Below are positions 46,332-54,826 of a stretch of 64,000 nucleotides of DNA, piece after piece. Under the pieces are notes generated by a model, which ran no database searches, was not told where the DNA came from, and was given only the letters and a program-made list of their open reading frames with translations. The position numbers and the translations under genes were made by a program. The stretch spans positions 2,790,001-2,854,000 of the forward strand of contig NZ_CP119108.1 of assembly GCF_029094505.1 (NCBI RefSeq), in the 5' to 3' direction. Position 1 is the stretch's first letter. Every line of letters begins with the position of its first letter. The stretch is from Microbacterium horticulturae (GTDB taxonomy: Bacteria > Actinomycetota > Actinomycetes > Actinomycetales > Microbacteriaceae).

Positions 46332-47597
46332 TCAGAGCGCGTCGAGCGCATCGAGCGCATCGAGCGCATCGAGCGCATCGAGCGCGTCGAGCGCGTCGAA
46401 CAGCCCGATCCGCCACCACGCGAAGTCGTGCCCACCCGTATACACGCGCAGCGACACGTCGCCTCCGGCTGCGCGCGCCGCATCGGCGAAGGCCTGCGCA
46501 GCCGGCAGCATCCCGGGCTCTTCTGTGCCCGCCTGCACGACGAACCGCCCTGACACGCGCGAGTGGTCCAGTACCCGGACGAGGTCGCCGACCTGCCCGG
46601 CCGGGGGGCGCTCGCTCTGCCCGCGGCGGAAGTGGAACGACCCGGATTGCACGATGGCGGTGTGCGCGATGTCCGGTCGCAGGCACGCCGTCAGCGCCGC
46701 AGCGAGCCCGCCGAAGCTCTGCCCGGCGACGACGGTGCGCGCGGCATCCCACCCGCCGATGACGTCAGCGACGGCGGGCACTATCTCGTCGGCGAGGTAG
46801 GGCAGCAGCCGCTCGGGATGCGGCAGCCGCTCGGCACGCTGCGCGAGGGAACCGGACGGCACGAGCACGGTCAACGGCCCGGCGTGACGCGCGAGGGCGC
46901 CCACGATCCCGAGCCGCCCCCACCACTCGCCGTCGAACAGCACCAGCACTCGCGACGGGTCTCCGTGCACGATCGTCACCGGCCCTGACGGCAGCGGCAC
47001 GGTCGTGATGGGCAGTTCACCGGCGCCGGCTGTGTCCCACGCGGGATGCCGCGGCGCCGCCGGCATCGTCAGCACCGACGAGCGGGTGCCCAGCGGGTTC
47101 AGCAGCGTGTCGGGGTTGCGCGGGTCGGGTCGCCCGCGCTCATGGATGCGGCGCCATCCCTCGCGGGTGCGCCCGGCGTCGCGGGGCAGCGCGGCGTCGA
47201 CGACGAACCGGTAGCTGACGCGCAGCTCGTCGGGCAGCAGGTACGTGAGCGCGTACCGGCCGGTGCCCACGGGCTCCATGACCGCCGGTGCGATGTCTTC
47301 GCGGTGCGCATCGGTGACGCCGTTGAGGTGGACCATCACCTCGTGCCCGATCGGAGCGTCGGCGACGAACGTGACCGGGCGCAGCATCCACCCCTCCCGT
47401 TCGACCGCGCCGCCGATCACCGGCCACTGCGCACTGATCTCGTCGGGGTGGATGCCGCGACGAAGACGCTCGTGCACGTCGCTGTCCGCGCGCACCGGCC
47501 CGCCGTCGGCCGCACGGGGAACGGTCTGCGGGTGCACGCCCTCGCGCGGCATCGCCGGCGCGCCCACGGTCTGCTCGCCCCTGCGGTGCCCACTCAC
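46332..47597 (-). CDS. Enterochelin esterase-like hydrolase (Fes type)
   Basis: A 421-residue protein. The N-terminal enterochelin esterase domain (about 60-170) has VTFVADAPIGHEVMVHLNG; the C-terminal alpha/beta-hydrolase has the nucleophile motif VVAGQSFGGLAA near residue 293 and the catalytic His in TGGHDFAWWR near 396. Fes-type enzymes cleave the ester backbone of ferric catecholate siderophores to free iron in the cytoplasm. The extreme C terminus is seven Asp-Ala-Leu repeats encoded by a 9-base tandem repeat (46335-46395), an odd, likely length-variable tail. GTG 47597 overlaps the ATPase stop (GTGA). Confidence 0.85.
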   Translation of the reverse strand: MSGHRRGEQTVGAPAMPREGVHPQTVPRAADGGPVRADSDVHERLRRGIHPDEISAQWPVIGGAVEREGWMLRPVTFVADAPIGHEVMVHLNGVTDAHREDIAPAVMEPVGTGRYALTYLLPDELRVSYRFVVDAALPRDAGRTREGWRRIHERGRPDPRNPDTLLNPLGTRSSVLTMPAAPRHPAWDTAGAGELPITTVPLPSGPVTIVHGDPSRVLVLFDGEWWGRLGIVGALARHAGPLTVLVPSGSLAQRAERLPHPERLLPYLADEIVPAVADVIGGWDAARTVVAGQSFGGLAAALTACLRPDIAHTAIVQSGSFHFRRGQSERPPAGQVGDLVRVLDHSRVSGRFVVQAGTEEPGMLPAAQAFADAARAAGGDVSLRVYTGGHDFAWWRIGLFDALDALDALDALDALDALDAL

Positions 47598-48418
47598 GCC
47601 GATTCCTCCGACGACGCCACCGGCGCCGACACTGCGGCCCATCCCGCCAGCGGCACGACGAGCGGGGTGCCGGTCACCGGGTCGTCGATGACGCGCGCAG
47701 CCAGACCGAACACCCGCTCGATGAGCTCGGGGGTGACCAGCTCTGAGGGGTCGCCGGTGGCGACCACCTCGCCGTCGCGCATCGCGACGAGGTGCGAGGC
47801 GTAGCGACAGGCCTGGTTGACGTCGTGCAGCACGGCGACGATCGTCCGTCCCTCTCGGTGCAGGCGCCGGCACAGCTCGAGCACCTCGACCTGGTGCGCC
47901 ATGTCGAGGAACGTCGTCGGCTCGTCGAGCAGAAGGATTTCCGTCTCCTGCGCGAGGGTCATCGCCAGCAGCACGCGCTGGCGCTGCCCGCCGGAGAGCT
48001 CGTCGACGTGCCGGTCGGCGAGGTCGGTCGTGCCGGTCACCCGCAGGGCCTCGTCGACGGCCGCGCCATCGGCGCTCGTCCACTGCCGCAGCAGCCGTTG
48101 ATGGGGAAAGCGGCCCCTCGCCACGAGGTCGGTCACGGCGATGCCGTCGGGCGTGGCCACCTGCTGCGGCAGCAGCGCGAGCCGGCGGGCGACCTCTTTG
48201 CTGCGCAGCGACCCGAGCGGCTTGCCGTCGAGGGCGACGGTCCCCGCCTGCGGCGTCAGCAGCCGCGACAGCGCCCGCAGCAGCGTCGACTTGCCGCAGG
48301 CGTTGGGTCCGACGATGACGGTGAATGCGCCGTCGGGGATCGAAAGGCTCAGCTCGGGCACGACGATGCGCCCTTCATAGGCGAGCCGGATGCCCTGCGC
48401 GGTCAGTCGCGCGTCCAT
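47594..48418 (-). CDS. Iron-siderophore ABC transporter ATPase (FepC-like)
   Basis: A 274-residue ABC ATPase: Walker A GPNACGKSTLLRAL near residue 37, Q-loop LLPQQ near 82, signature LSGGQRQRVLLAM near 142, Walker B ILLLDEPTTFLD near 162 and switch His in VLHDVNQA near 197. FepC/FecE-type spacing. I chose the ATG at 48418 because AAGGAG lies 7 bases upstream; ATGs at 48433 and 48463 are in frame but without such a site. Powers the two permeases encoded just upstream. Confidence 0.92.
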   Translation of the reverse strand: MDARLTAQGIRLAYEGRIVVPELSLSIPDGAFTVIVGPNACGKSTLLRALSRLLTPQAGTVALDGKPLGSLRSKEVARRLALLPQQVATPDGIAVTDLVARGRFPHQRLLRQWTSADGAAVDEALRVTGTTDLADRHVDELSGGQRQRVLLAMTLAQETEILLLDEPTTFLDMAHQVEVLELCRRLHREGRTIVAVLHDVNQACRYASHLVAMRDGEVVATGDPSELVTPELIERVFGLAARVIDDPVTGTPLVVPLAGWAAVSAPVASSEESA

Positions 48419-48466
48419 GTCTGTCTCCTTCATCGTCGCGTCGGGATCGCCGTCGCCGGCCATGCC

Positions 48467-49543
48467 TCATCTCCCTCGCCCGAGCAGCCACAGCAGGTAC
48501 ACGCCGCCGAGCACGCCGGTGACAAGTCCCACCGGCGCCGACAGGTTCAGCGGCAGATGCTGCGAGACGAGGTCGGCGGTCACCAGCACCACGGCACCCA
48601 TCGCCGCCGAGCCCACCAGTGACACCGAGGTCGCCTTGCCGATGCGGGTGACCAGCTGCGGCGCGGCCAGTGCCACGAACGCAATAGGCCCCGCGGTCGC
48701 CGTCGCGAACGCGGCGAGCGCCACCGCCACCGCGAGCGCGACCAGCCGCACCGCGCCCACCCGCACCCCGACCTGGCGTGCCTGATCTTCGCCGAGTTCG
48801 AGCACCGCGAGCCCGTGCCGCACCCCCAGCAGCACTGGCAGGAGCACGACCATCGCCACCAGCGTCGGCAGCACCTCGCTCCAATCGCGCGCGTTCAGCG
48901 TGCCGACCAGCCACATCTGCGCGGCCAGGGCCTCGTCGCGCTGGCTGTGGGTCATCAGCAGGTCGTTGACCGCAGCCAAGAGTGCGCCGGCGCCGATGCC
49001 GACGAGCACGATCCGATACCCGCCACCGCTGCCGCCGCGCAGCGACAGCCCGCCGACGAGCAGCGCGGTGAGCACACCGCCGAGCACGGCGGCCCCCGAG
49101 ACGGCCCACGGCGGTGCCTCGAACACGAGGATCGCCACGATGGCGCCGGTGGCGGCACCGGTTACGAAGCCGATGACGTCGGGCGAGCCGAGCGGGTTGC
49201 GGGTGATCGACTGGAAGACGGCGCCGCTCACGCCCAACGCGGCCCCGACGGCGATACCGGCCACGAGCCGCGGCGCACGGATCAGCCCGAGCACGCGTGC
49301 GATCGACGGCTCGGCGGTGCCGGCCGCGGCGGCGCACAGGTCGCCGAGGCCGATCTCGAAGGTGCCGGTCAGGAGCACGCCGAGCCCGAGCGGGATCAGC
49401 AGCAGGAAGAGAAGGGATGCCACGGCCGCGGGCCGCCGGCGCCACCGCAGAGCGATCCGCTCCCCCGGTGTGCGCCACACCGTGACGCCCGCAGGGCGGG
49501 GCATCGCGGCATCCCGTGTCTTCGTCCGAGTGGATGCCGGCAT
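48467..49543 (-). CDS. Iron-siderophore ABC permease (FecCD family), FepG-like
   Basis: A 358-residue membrane protein with about ten helices. RNPLGSPDVIGFVTGA near residue 112 and AGPIAFVALAAPQLVTRI near 270 are FecCD family hallmarks; the latter holds the coupling helix contacting the ATPase. About 35 polar residues precede the first helix. Its ATG overlaps the stop of the upstream permease by one base (TGATG). Second permease of the complex. Confidence 0.92.
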   Translation of the reverse strand: MPASTRTKTRDAAMPRPAGVTVWRTPGERIALRWRRRPAAVASLLFLLLIPLGLGVLLTGTFEIGLGDLCAAAAGTAEPSIARVLGLIRAPRLVAGIAVGAALGVSGAVFQSITRNPLGSPDVIGFVTGAATGAIVAILVFEAPPWAVSGAAVLGGVLTALLVGGLSLRGGSGGGYRIVLVGIGAGALLAAVNDLLMTHSQRDEALAAQMWLVGTLNARDWSEVLPTLVAMVVLLPVLLGVRHGLAVLELGEDQARQVGVRVGAVRLVALAVAVALAAFATATAGPIAFVALAAPQLVTRIGKATSVSLVGSAAMGAVVLVTADLVSQHLPLNLSAPVGLVTGVLGGVYLLWLLGRGR

Positions 49544-50598
49544 CACAGCCTCATCAGTCGACGTCGACGGGCTAACAGGATGAACACGGGAGCGCCCACG
49601 AGGGCTGTCACGATCGAGGTCTCGAGCTCGTCGGGCGGCAGCGCCACCCGGCCGATGATGTCGGCGCCGAGCACCAGCACAGCCGCAGCCAGAGCCGACA
49701 GCGGCAGAATGCGGCGATAATCGGGTCCCACCAGCATGCGCACGCCCAGCGGGGCGACCAGCCCCACGAAGCCGATGGGTCCGGCGACCGCGGTCGCCGT
49801 GCCGGCCAGCAGCACGATGAGCACCGCTCCGGTGACGAGCACCCGCTGCGGCGAGGCGCCCAGGGCGCGGGCCGCGTCGTGCCCGAGGGCGACGGCGTTG
49901 AACGAGCGCCCCAGCAGCACCGCCACGAGGGCGGCGGGCACGATGAGAACCAGCGCCGGCAGCACGAGTTCGTTGCCTCGCCCCTGCACCGACCCGACCG
50001 CCCAGTGCCGGAAGCTGTCGAACACGGTCGGAAAGTTCAGCAGCAGCGCGTTGGTGTACGCCGCGAGAGTCACCGCCAGCGCCGCGCCGGCAAGGGTCAG
50101 TCGCACGGGATCGGCCCCACGGCCGAAGACGCCGCCGAGGGCGGCGACGAGGAGGGATGCCGCGGCCGCACCCGCGAATGAGAAGAGGAACGAGCCGGTC
50201 ATGCCCCATGCACCGCCGGTGACAGCGAGGCCGGTGGCGGCGGCCGCCGCGGCACCGGCGTTCACACCGAGGATGCCGGGCTCGGCCAACGGGTTGCGCG
50301 TGAGCGCCTGCATGACGGATCCGGCCACGCCCAGCGCGACACCGACGAGGATCGCGAGGATCGTGCGCGGCACGCGCAGCTCGGTGATCACGAGCTGCGC
50401 CGTGTCGGTGCTGTCGGGGCGGGTCAGTGCCTGCCACACCACGCTCGGGTCGATGTTGCGCGAGCCGACGAACAGGCTCAGCACGACGCAGAGGCCGAGC
50501 GCGACGAGACCGGCGGCGACCGCCGCCCCGGTCGCTCGCCGGCCCCATGCGGTGCCCCGCCGGCTGGGTGCCGGCGGGGCGGTGGTGAGGGCGGTCAC
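49543..50598 (-). CDS. Iron-siderophore ABC permease (FecCD family), FepD-like
   Basis: A 351-residue permease with the FecCD hallmarks VPRTILAILVGVALGVAGSV near residue 75, RNPLAEPGILGVNAGAA near 101 and AGPIGFVGLVAPLGVRML near 275. GTG 50598 overlaps the binding protein's stop (GTGA). It forms the heterodimeric channel with the next permease for import of a ferric siderophore. Confidence 0.92.
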   Translation of the reverse strand: MTALTTAPPAPSRRGTAWGRRATGAAVAAGLVALGLCVVLSLFVGSRNIDPSVVWQALTRPDSTDTAQLVITELRVPRTILAILVGVALGVAGSVMQALTRNPLAEPGILGVNAGAAAAAATGLAVTGGAWGMTGSFLFSFAGAAAASLLVAALGGVFGRGADPVRLTLAGAALAVTLAAYTNALLLNFPTVFDSFRHWAVGSVQGRGNELVLPALVLIVPAALVAVLLGRSFNAVALGHDAARALGASPQRVLVTGAVLIVLLAGTATAVAGPIGFVGLVAPLGVRMLVGPDYRRILPLSALAAAVLVLGADIIGRVALPPDELETSIVTALVGAPVFILLARRRRLMRL

Positions 50599-51581
50599 GC
50601 GAAGTCGGACTCGACGATGTCGACGATCTGCGACGCGCTGTAGTAGTCGATACGGAACGAGGTGTCGCCCAGGGCGTGCACGTTGCCGGCCTTCACCGCG
50701 GGGGTGTTGGCGAGCACCTTCGTGTCGGCGAAGTCGTCGGCGGTCGCGTCGCCCCCGCTGACGAGGAACACCGTCGAGCCGGTCAGGGCCGCCGTCGTGT
50801 TCTCGATCGAGAGGAACGCGAAGTCCTCGCGGGCGGTCTCGCTGAGGTCGTACTCGTCGGGCGCGCCCTCGACGTCGAAGCCGAGCGCGTCGAGCAGCTC
50901 GGCGTGCGAGCCGCCGGGCTTGGCGAAGGCGGTCTGACCCTCAACGCCGTTCCACACGATGGCGTTCGCGGTGCCGTCGGGAACCGTGATCTTCGCCGCG
51001 ACGTCTGCGACGCGCTGATCGAAGTCGGCGACGACCTTCTTCGCCTCGGCCTCGTGGCCGGTGGCCTCGCCGAGGGTCTCGGCCAGCTCCTGCCACGACT
51101 CGTCGCCGTAGTTCAGCACGATGGTCGGGGCGATGGCCGACAGCTTGTCGTACTGGTCGGCCGTGGCATCCGCCCCCGTCGACGAGACCACGATCAGATC
51201 GGGCGCCGCGGCGATGACGGCCTCTTCGTCGAACTCGAGGTTCGGGTACAGCGAAGTGACACCGCGGTCATGGGCGACGTCGGCCCACTGGCTGAAGAAG
51301 CCCTCGTCGTCGGTGATGGCGCTGGGCGTCGTGGTGGCGGTGGCGGTGACCGGCGCGTCGATGGCCAGCAACGTGCCGGTCAGCGTGATCGACGTCGACA
51401 CGATGTTCGCGGGCTGCGCGGGGATCTCGGTGCTGCCGTTCACGTGCTCGATGGTCCGGGGCCAGTCCCCGCCCGCCGAGGCGTCATCGGTGGCGGCCTC
51501 GCTCGACGCCGCGCAACCGCTCAGCGCGAGCGCGACGATGGCCGCTCCCGCCGCGAGGGCCGTCTTCAGGCGTGCATGCAT
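50595..51581 (-). CDS. Ferric siderophore-binding lipoprotein (FepB-like)
   Basis: A 328-residue extracellular solute-binding protein. A signal peptide (MHARLKTALAAGAAIVALAL) ends at lipobox LSGC, giving a lipid-anchored Cys near residue 23. The body has the class III binding protein layout, with PANIVSTSITLTGTLLAI near 57, PDLIVVSSTG near 128 and a long connecting helix. Related to Fe-enterobactin binding proteins. It follows the siderophore-interacting protein by 47 bases in the operon. Confidence 0.9.
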   Translation of the reverse strand: MHARLKTALAAGAAIVALALSGCAASSEAATDDASAGGDWPRTIEHVNGSTEIPAQPANIVSTSITLTGTLLAIDAPVTATATTTPSAITDDEGFFSQWADVAHDRGVTSLYPNLEFDEEAVIAAAPDLIVVSSTGADATADQYDKLSAIAPTIVLNYGDESWQELAETLGEATGHEAEAKKVVADFDQRVADVAAKITVPDGTANAIVWNGVEGQTAFAKPGGSHAELLDALGFDVEGAPDEYDLSETAREDFAFLSIENTTAALTGSTVFLVSGGDATADDFADTKVLANTPAVKAGNVHALGDTSFRIDYYSASQIVDIVESDFA

Positions 51582-51628
51582 GTGCTGTCTCTCTTCTCTT
51601 GGGTGGTGGGTCGGGATGCCGCGGCTGC

Positions 51629-52441
51629 TCAGTCGTCGTCCGCGACGTGGTGATCGAGACCGGCGACACCCCGCCGCCAGTACCCGTCGATGTCGTAGCG
51701 GGCGCGGTCGACGCCGCGCTCGCGCAGCGCTCGCCGCAGCGGCTTGAGGCTGTCCGCTTCACCCGCCGCCCACAAGAACGCGTCGGTGTCATCGGCGACG
51801 AGCGCGGCGGCCGCGGCGAGCGCGGCAGGTCGTTCGGATGCCGGCAGCACCTGCCACTGCACGGTGGAGCGGGCGCGCGGCGCGAGCGGGTATTCGTCCA
51901 CCCCGCCGACGACCGCCAGCACGGTGACCTCGGCGTCCCAGTCCGGCTCGTCGAGCCAGCGGCCGACGGCCGGCAGCGCCGTCTCATCGGCTACGAGCAC
52001 GTACCGCTCGTAGTCGGACGGGTACAGGTGCGAGCCGCGGGGGCCGAGCACACCGAGCGGGTCGCCCACCCGCGCGGCGCCGACCCAGCGGCCCGCGGGG
52101 CCGTGGTCGTGGAGCACGAAGTCGAGGACGAGGTGCTCGGCGTCCACGCGCCGCACGGTGTAGTCACGGAAGATCGGCTCGGCGCCGGGGGTGCGGCCCA
52201 GACGGTCGTCGACGATCGGCGGCAGCGGGATCTCTCCGGTCACCGGGTCGGGCACGACGATCTTCACGTGATCGGGCGCGGCGAACGGCGGCGCGGGGAA
52301 GTCGGCCTCGAGGTCCTCTCCCCCGAGCACGACCCGACGCATCCGCGGACCGATGTCGTCGATCGCGGTCACCGTCAGCAAGCGTGAGCGCAGCGGATGC
52401 ATGACGGTGGTCACCGGCGCGTGCGTCGAAGTGGAGGACAT
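51629..52441 (-). CDS. Siderophore-interacting protein (ViuB/SIP family)
   Basis: A 270-residue FAD-binding ferric-siderophore reductase. The FAD site RDYTVRRVD is near residue 92 and the NAD-binding half includes YVLVADETALPAVGRWL near 147 and DAFLWAAGEADSLKPLRR near 220. It would reduce iron from imported ferric siderophores in the cytoplasm, complementing the esterase at the other end of the operon. The ATG at 52441 is six bases after a TAACCT -10-like element on the minus strand, suggesting a leaderless transcript, and the DtxR-like box overlaps this promoter. Confidence 0.9.
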   Translation of the reverse strand: MSSTSTHAPVTTVMHPLRSRLLTVTAIDDIGPRMRRVVLGGEDLEADFPAPPFAAPDHVKIVVPDPVTGEIPLPPIVDDRLGRTPGAEPIFRDYTVRRVDAEHLVLDFVLHDHGPAGRWVGAARVGDPLGVLGPRGSHLYPSDYERYVLVADETALPAVGRWLDEPDWDAEVTVLAVVGGVDEYPLAPRARSTVQWQVLPASERPAALAAAAALVADDTDAFLWAAGEADSLKPLRRALRERGVDRARYDIDGYWRRGVAGLDHHVADDD

Positions 52442-52450
52442 GCCACAAGG

Positions 52451-52469
52451 TTAGGTTTGCCTATCCTCA
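52451..52469. promoter_or_regulatory. DtxR/IdeR-type iron box
   Basis: TTAGGTTTGCCTATCCTCA matches the 19-base IdeR/DtxR consensus TTAGGTTAGGCTAACCTAA at 15 positions. It overlaps the -10 region for the leftward siderophore operon and the -35 region (TTGCCT) of the rightward araC promoter, whose -10 is TAGAAT (52479-52484). Iron-loaded DtxR would therefore shut both. Confidence 0.75.
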
Positions 52470-52519
52470 TGTCGTGGCTAGAATCGGACAACCGCTATCG
52501 CGCAACGGACACCTCTGAC

Positions 52520-53236
52520 ATGACCAGCCCCGCACTCCTCGACGCCGCTCTGACCGACGTGCGCCTGGTCGATGCCATCGAGCACGTGCACGACGGTGAC
52601 GAGCTGACCTGGGTGGTCTCGGGTGCCTGCCGCATCGAGACCGGCGAGCAGCGCTGGCGCGTCGACACTGAGACGGCGTTGCTGATCCCCGCCGGCACCG
52701 TCCACCGGGTCGTGCCGCGCCCCGACTCGATCGTCTTTCCGTTGCTGCTGCCCGCCGGCACGGCGCAGACCCCGACGCCGATCACCCGGACGCCCGCGCT
52801 CGAGACCTGCGCGCGGGTACTCCTGCAGCCAGGGCTCGCCTCACGCGAGGCCGTCGCGTGCGCGCAGGCTGCGGCATCCACTCTCCTGCACATGGCCGGC
52901 GACGCCTGCACGCCGCTGCCGCACGATCCGCGCGTGCGGCGGCTCGCCCAGGCGATCCTCGATGCGCCCGCCCACCCGGCCAACCTCGAAGAGCTCGCCG
53001 AGCGCATGCACATGAGCAGCCGGACGGTGCAGCGGCACTTCCGCCGCGACACCGGCATGTCGTTCGGCGCCTGGCGCACTGCTGTGCGCCTCGCCCACGC
53101 GCGCCGGCTGCTGCAGCGCGGCGAGAGCGTCGCCGCAGCCGCCCGCGCCGCCGGTTACCGCAGCACGAGCGCGTTCGTCGTGGCGTTCCGCCGCCGGCAC
53201 GGGGTCACGCCCGGCGCCGTCGCCGCGCGTAACTGA
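52520..53236 (+). CDS. AraC-family transcriptional regulator
   Basis: A 238-residue regulator with an N-terminal cupin-like sensor (VDAIEHVHDGDELTWVVSG..., about 15-110) and a C-terminal double helix-turn-helix (about 145-238) including LEELAERMHMSSRTVQRHF and AAARAAGYRSTSAFVVAFRR. ATG 52520 is taken because it lies about 30 bases after the predicted +1; ATG 52469 overlaps the iron box and is unlikely. Divergent placement suggests that it activates the siderophore uptake operon when the siderophore is sensed. An earlier-start isoform is possible. Confidence 0.87.
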   Translation: MTSPALLDAALTDVRLVDAIEHVHDGDELTWVVSGACRIETGEQRWRVDTETALLIPAGTVHRVVPRPDSIVFPLLLPAGTAQTPTPITRTPALETCARVLLQPGLASREAVACAQAAASTLLHMAGDACTPLPHDPRVRRLAQAILDAPAHPANLEELAERMHMSSRTVQRHFRRDTGMSFGAWRTAVRLAHARRLLQRGESVAAAARAAGYRSTSAFVVAFRRRHGVTPGAVAARN

Positions 53237-53275
53237 ACGCCTCCCGCGGCACCCGCCGGGTTGCACAATTCTCAG

Positions 53276-53317
53276 ACACTCCTGGGGATAAGGACTCGTC
53301 CTTATCCCCAGGAGTGT
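53276..53317. repeat. Dispersed hairpin element, copy 1
   Basis: ACACTCCTGGGGATAAGGAC (53276-53295) pairs perfectly with the complementary arm at 53298-53317 around a TC centre. It lies between the convergent araC and VTC-domain genes. A second, slightly degenerate copy is at 60669-60712, also between convergent genes, so this is a repeat family that may serve as a bidirectional terminator. Confidence 0.85.
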
Positions 53318-53366
53318 TCGCGAACGAGGTCGATTCGCGTGGTGCAGGTGCGCGTCGCGAAGCATC

Positions 53367-54104
53367 TCAGACGAGGGCGAACGAGCGCTGCAGCGTGCGG
53401 TGCCAGCGATTGCGCGGCAACTGCGGATACAGCAGCGCCGCCGCCACGCAGTACTTGCTCACCGAGTGCGGGCGGACGCCCGCGTGCACGAGCGCGCGGT
53501 CGAGCCCGGTACGGCCGTCGGGAGACTTCGTCTCGACGAGCACGTCGTCGGGTCCGCGTCCGCGCCGGTCGCCGGCCGCGCACGTCAGGTCGGTATCGAG
53601 GGTGATCCGCTGGTCGCCCGCGCAGAGCGTCGTGCGGTCGTACACCGTCTCGAGCACGGGGCGCAACACTGCAGCATCCCGCCCCGTGATCGACGAGACG
53701 AACGCGCGCTCGTCCGCGTCAAGGGCGTCGGGATGCCGCGGGCCCCGCGGCCGGCGGTCTTTCACAGTCTGCCCGCGGTACCCCTTCGACTTGACCTCGA
53801 GCATGCAGTCACCGCTGTCGCAGTAGGTGCGTACGCGCACCTTGAACCGGTGTCGACGGCCCTGCACGTGCTCGCGGTAGTGCGTGAATGCGGCCGAGTC
53901 GTAGTAGACGGTGCGATAGCGGAACGACCGGTGCCCGCCGATCTCGAGCACCCGCAGCTCGGGGATCGCCTCGAGCAGCTCGGCCAGCGCGGCGCGCGGG
54001 GCGAAGTACTTGCTGTCGACGCGGCGCAGCAGCGCGGCGCGGGCGTTCAGCTCGTCGAGCGCGATCGGAGGCAACGCGGCGACGAGGCCGTCGAGCGCGG
54101 TCAT
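53367..54104 (-). CDS. VTC-domain protein (polyphosphate polymerase fold)
   Basis: A 245-residue protein with the VTC/tunnel-type triphosphate fold. RRVDSKYFAPRA near residue 27 and FRYRTVYYDSAAFTHYREH near 61-79 form the conserved basic tunnel start; KVRVRTYCDSGDCMLEVKSKG near 88-108 carries ExK-like pairs, and LVETKSPDGR near 188 and HSVSKYCV near 213 complete it. In eukaryotes this fold makes polyphosphate; in bacteria these proteins commonly pair with DUF4956 membrane proteins as here (ATGA overlap). Function is not proven. Confidence 0.82.
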   Translation of the reverse strand: MTALDGLVAALPPIALDELNARAALLRRVDSKYFAPRAALAELLEAIPELRVLEIGGHRSFRYRTVYYDSAAFTHYREHVQGRRHRFKVRVRTYCDSGDCMLEVKSKGYRGQTVKDRRPRGPRHPDALDADERAFVSSITGRDAAVLRPVLETVYDRTTLCAGDQRITLDTDLTCAAGDRRGRGPDDVLVETKSPDGRTGLDRALVHAGVRPHSVSKYCVAAALLYPQLPRNRWHRTLQRSFALV

Positions 54105-54772
54105 GCCGGAATCCTCTCGCGCTCTTCCTGCCGGGGCGCGGCCTGTTCGGCCGACTGGCTCAGAGCGCGTCGGTCCGCCGCAGTGGCTGTCTGCGCGGCA
54201 GCAGTCTGCGCGGCAGCACTGCGCCGCGGCATCCGGTATCGCACGTCGACGACGGTGATGTCGCGCACGAGGTCGACGTCGAGCACCTCCACCCGGGTGA
54301 TCGTCGCTCCCAGCACGCGCTCGAGCTCAGCGCGCAGCGCATCGGGCCGCGTGATCGCGCGGTCGAGCGTGAGCGTGTGCCGCAGCGCGCGCGGAGCCAC
54401 GAGCGGACTGTCAACGATCGCCATCACGGCGATGAGCAGCGCCGACAGCATCGGCACGATCCAGATCGGGGCCGGCCGGAGGCCCGCGAGCAGGCCGAGG
54501 GTCAACGCTATGAAGTAGTACGCGATCTCGCCCTGCGTGATCTGGTCGCTGCGCAGTCGGATGATCGACAGGATGCCGAACAGCCCGATACCGAGGCCGA
54601 TGCCCACTTGCACCGAGCCGAGCGCGATGGTGACTGCGACCACGCCGACGTTCAACGCGATGTACGACAGCATGAGGTCGCGGCGCCGGTGCCGGCGGAA
54701 GTACAGGACGACGGCCAGCAGAGTGATGGCCACGAGATCGGTGGCCAGAGCGATGAGCAGTTCGATGGTCAT
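54101..54772 (-). CDS. DUF4956 membrane protein
   Basis: A 223-residue protein with four helices in the first 120 residues and a cytoplasmic ferredoxin-like part after it. The conserved GLGIGLFGILSIIRLRSDQIT near residue 57-77 and ITQGEIAYYFIALTLGLLAG near 76-95 are DUF4956 hallmarks. The last 35 residues are Ala/Gln/Arg-rich. It is upstream of and overlaps the VTC-domain gene, the usual pairing, so the two probably form a membrane complex handling polyphosphate or a related anion. Confidence 0.82.
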   Translation of the reverse strand: MTIELLIALATDLVAITLLAVVLYFRRHRRRDLMLSYIALNVGVVAVTIALGSVQVGIGLGIGLFGILSIIRLRSDQITQGEIAYYFIALTLGLLAGLRPAPIWIVPMLSALLIAVMAIVDSPLVAPRALRHTLTLDRAITRPDALRAELERVLGATITRVEVLDVDLVRDITVVDVRYRMPRRSAAAQTAAAQTATAADRRALSQSAEQAAPRQEERERIPA

Positions 54773-54826
54773 GCCTCTACGCTCTCGGCCGGCTCTAAGA
54801 CATCGATGAGTCGAAGATGAGAGAAC

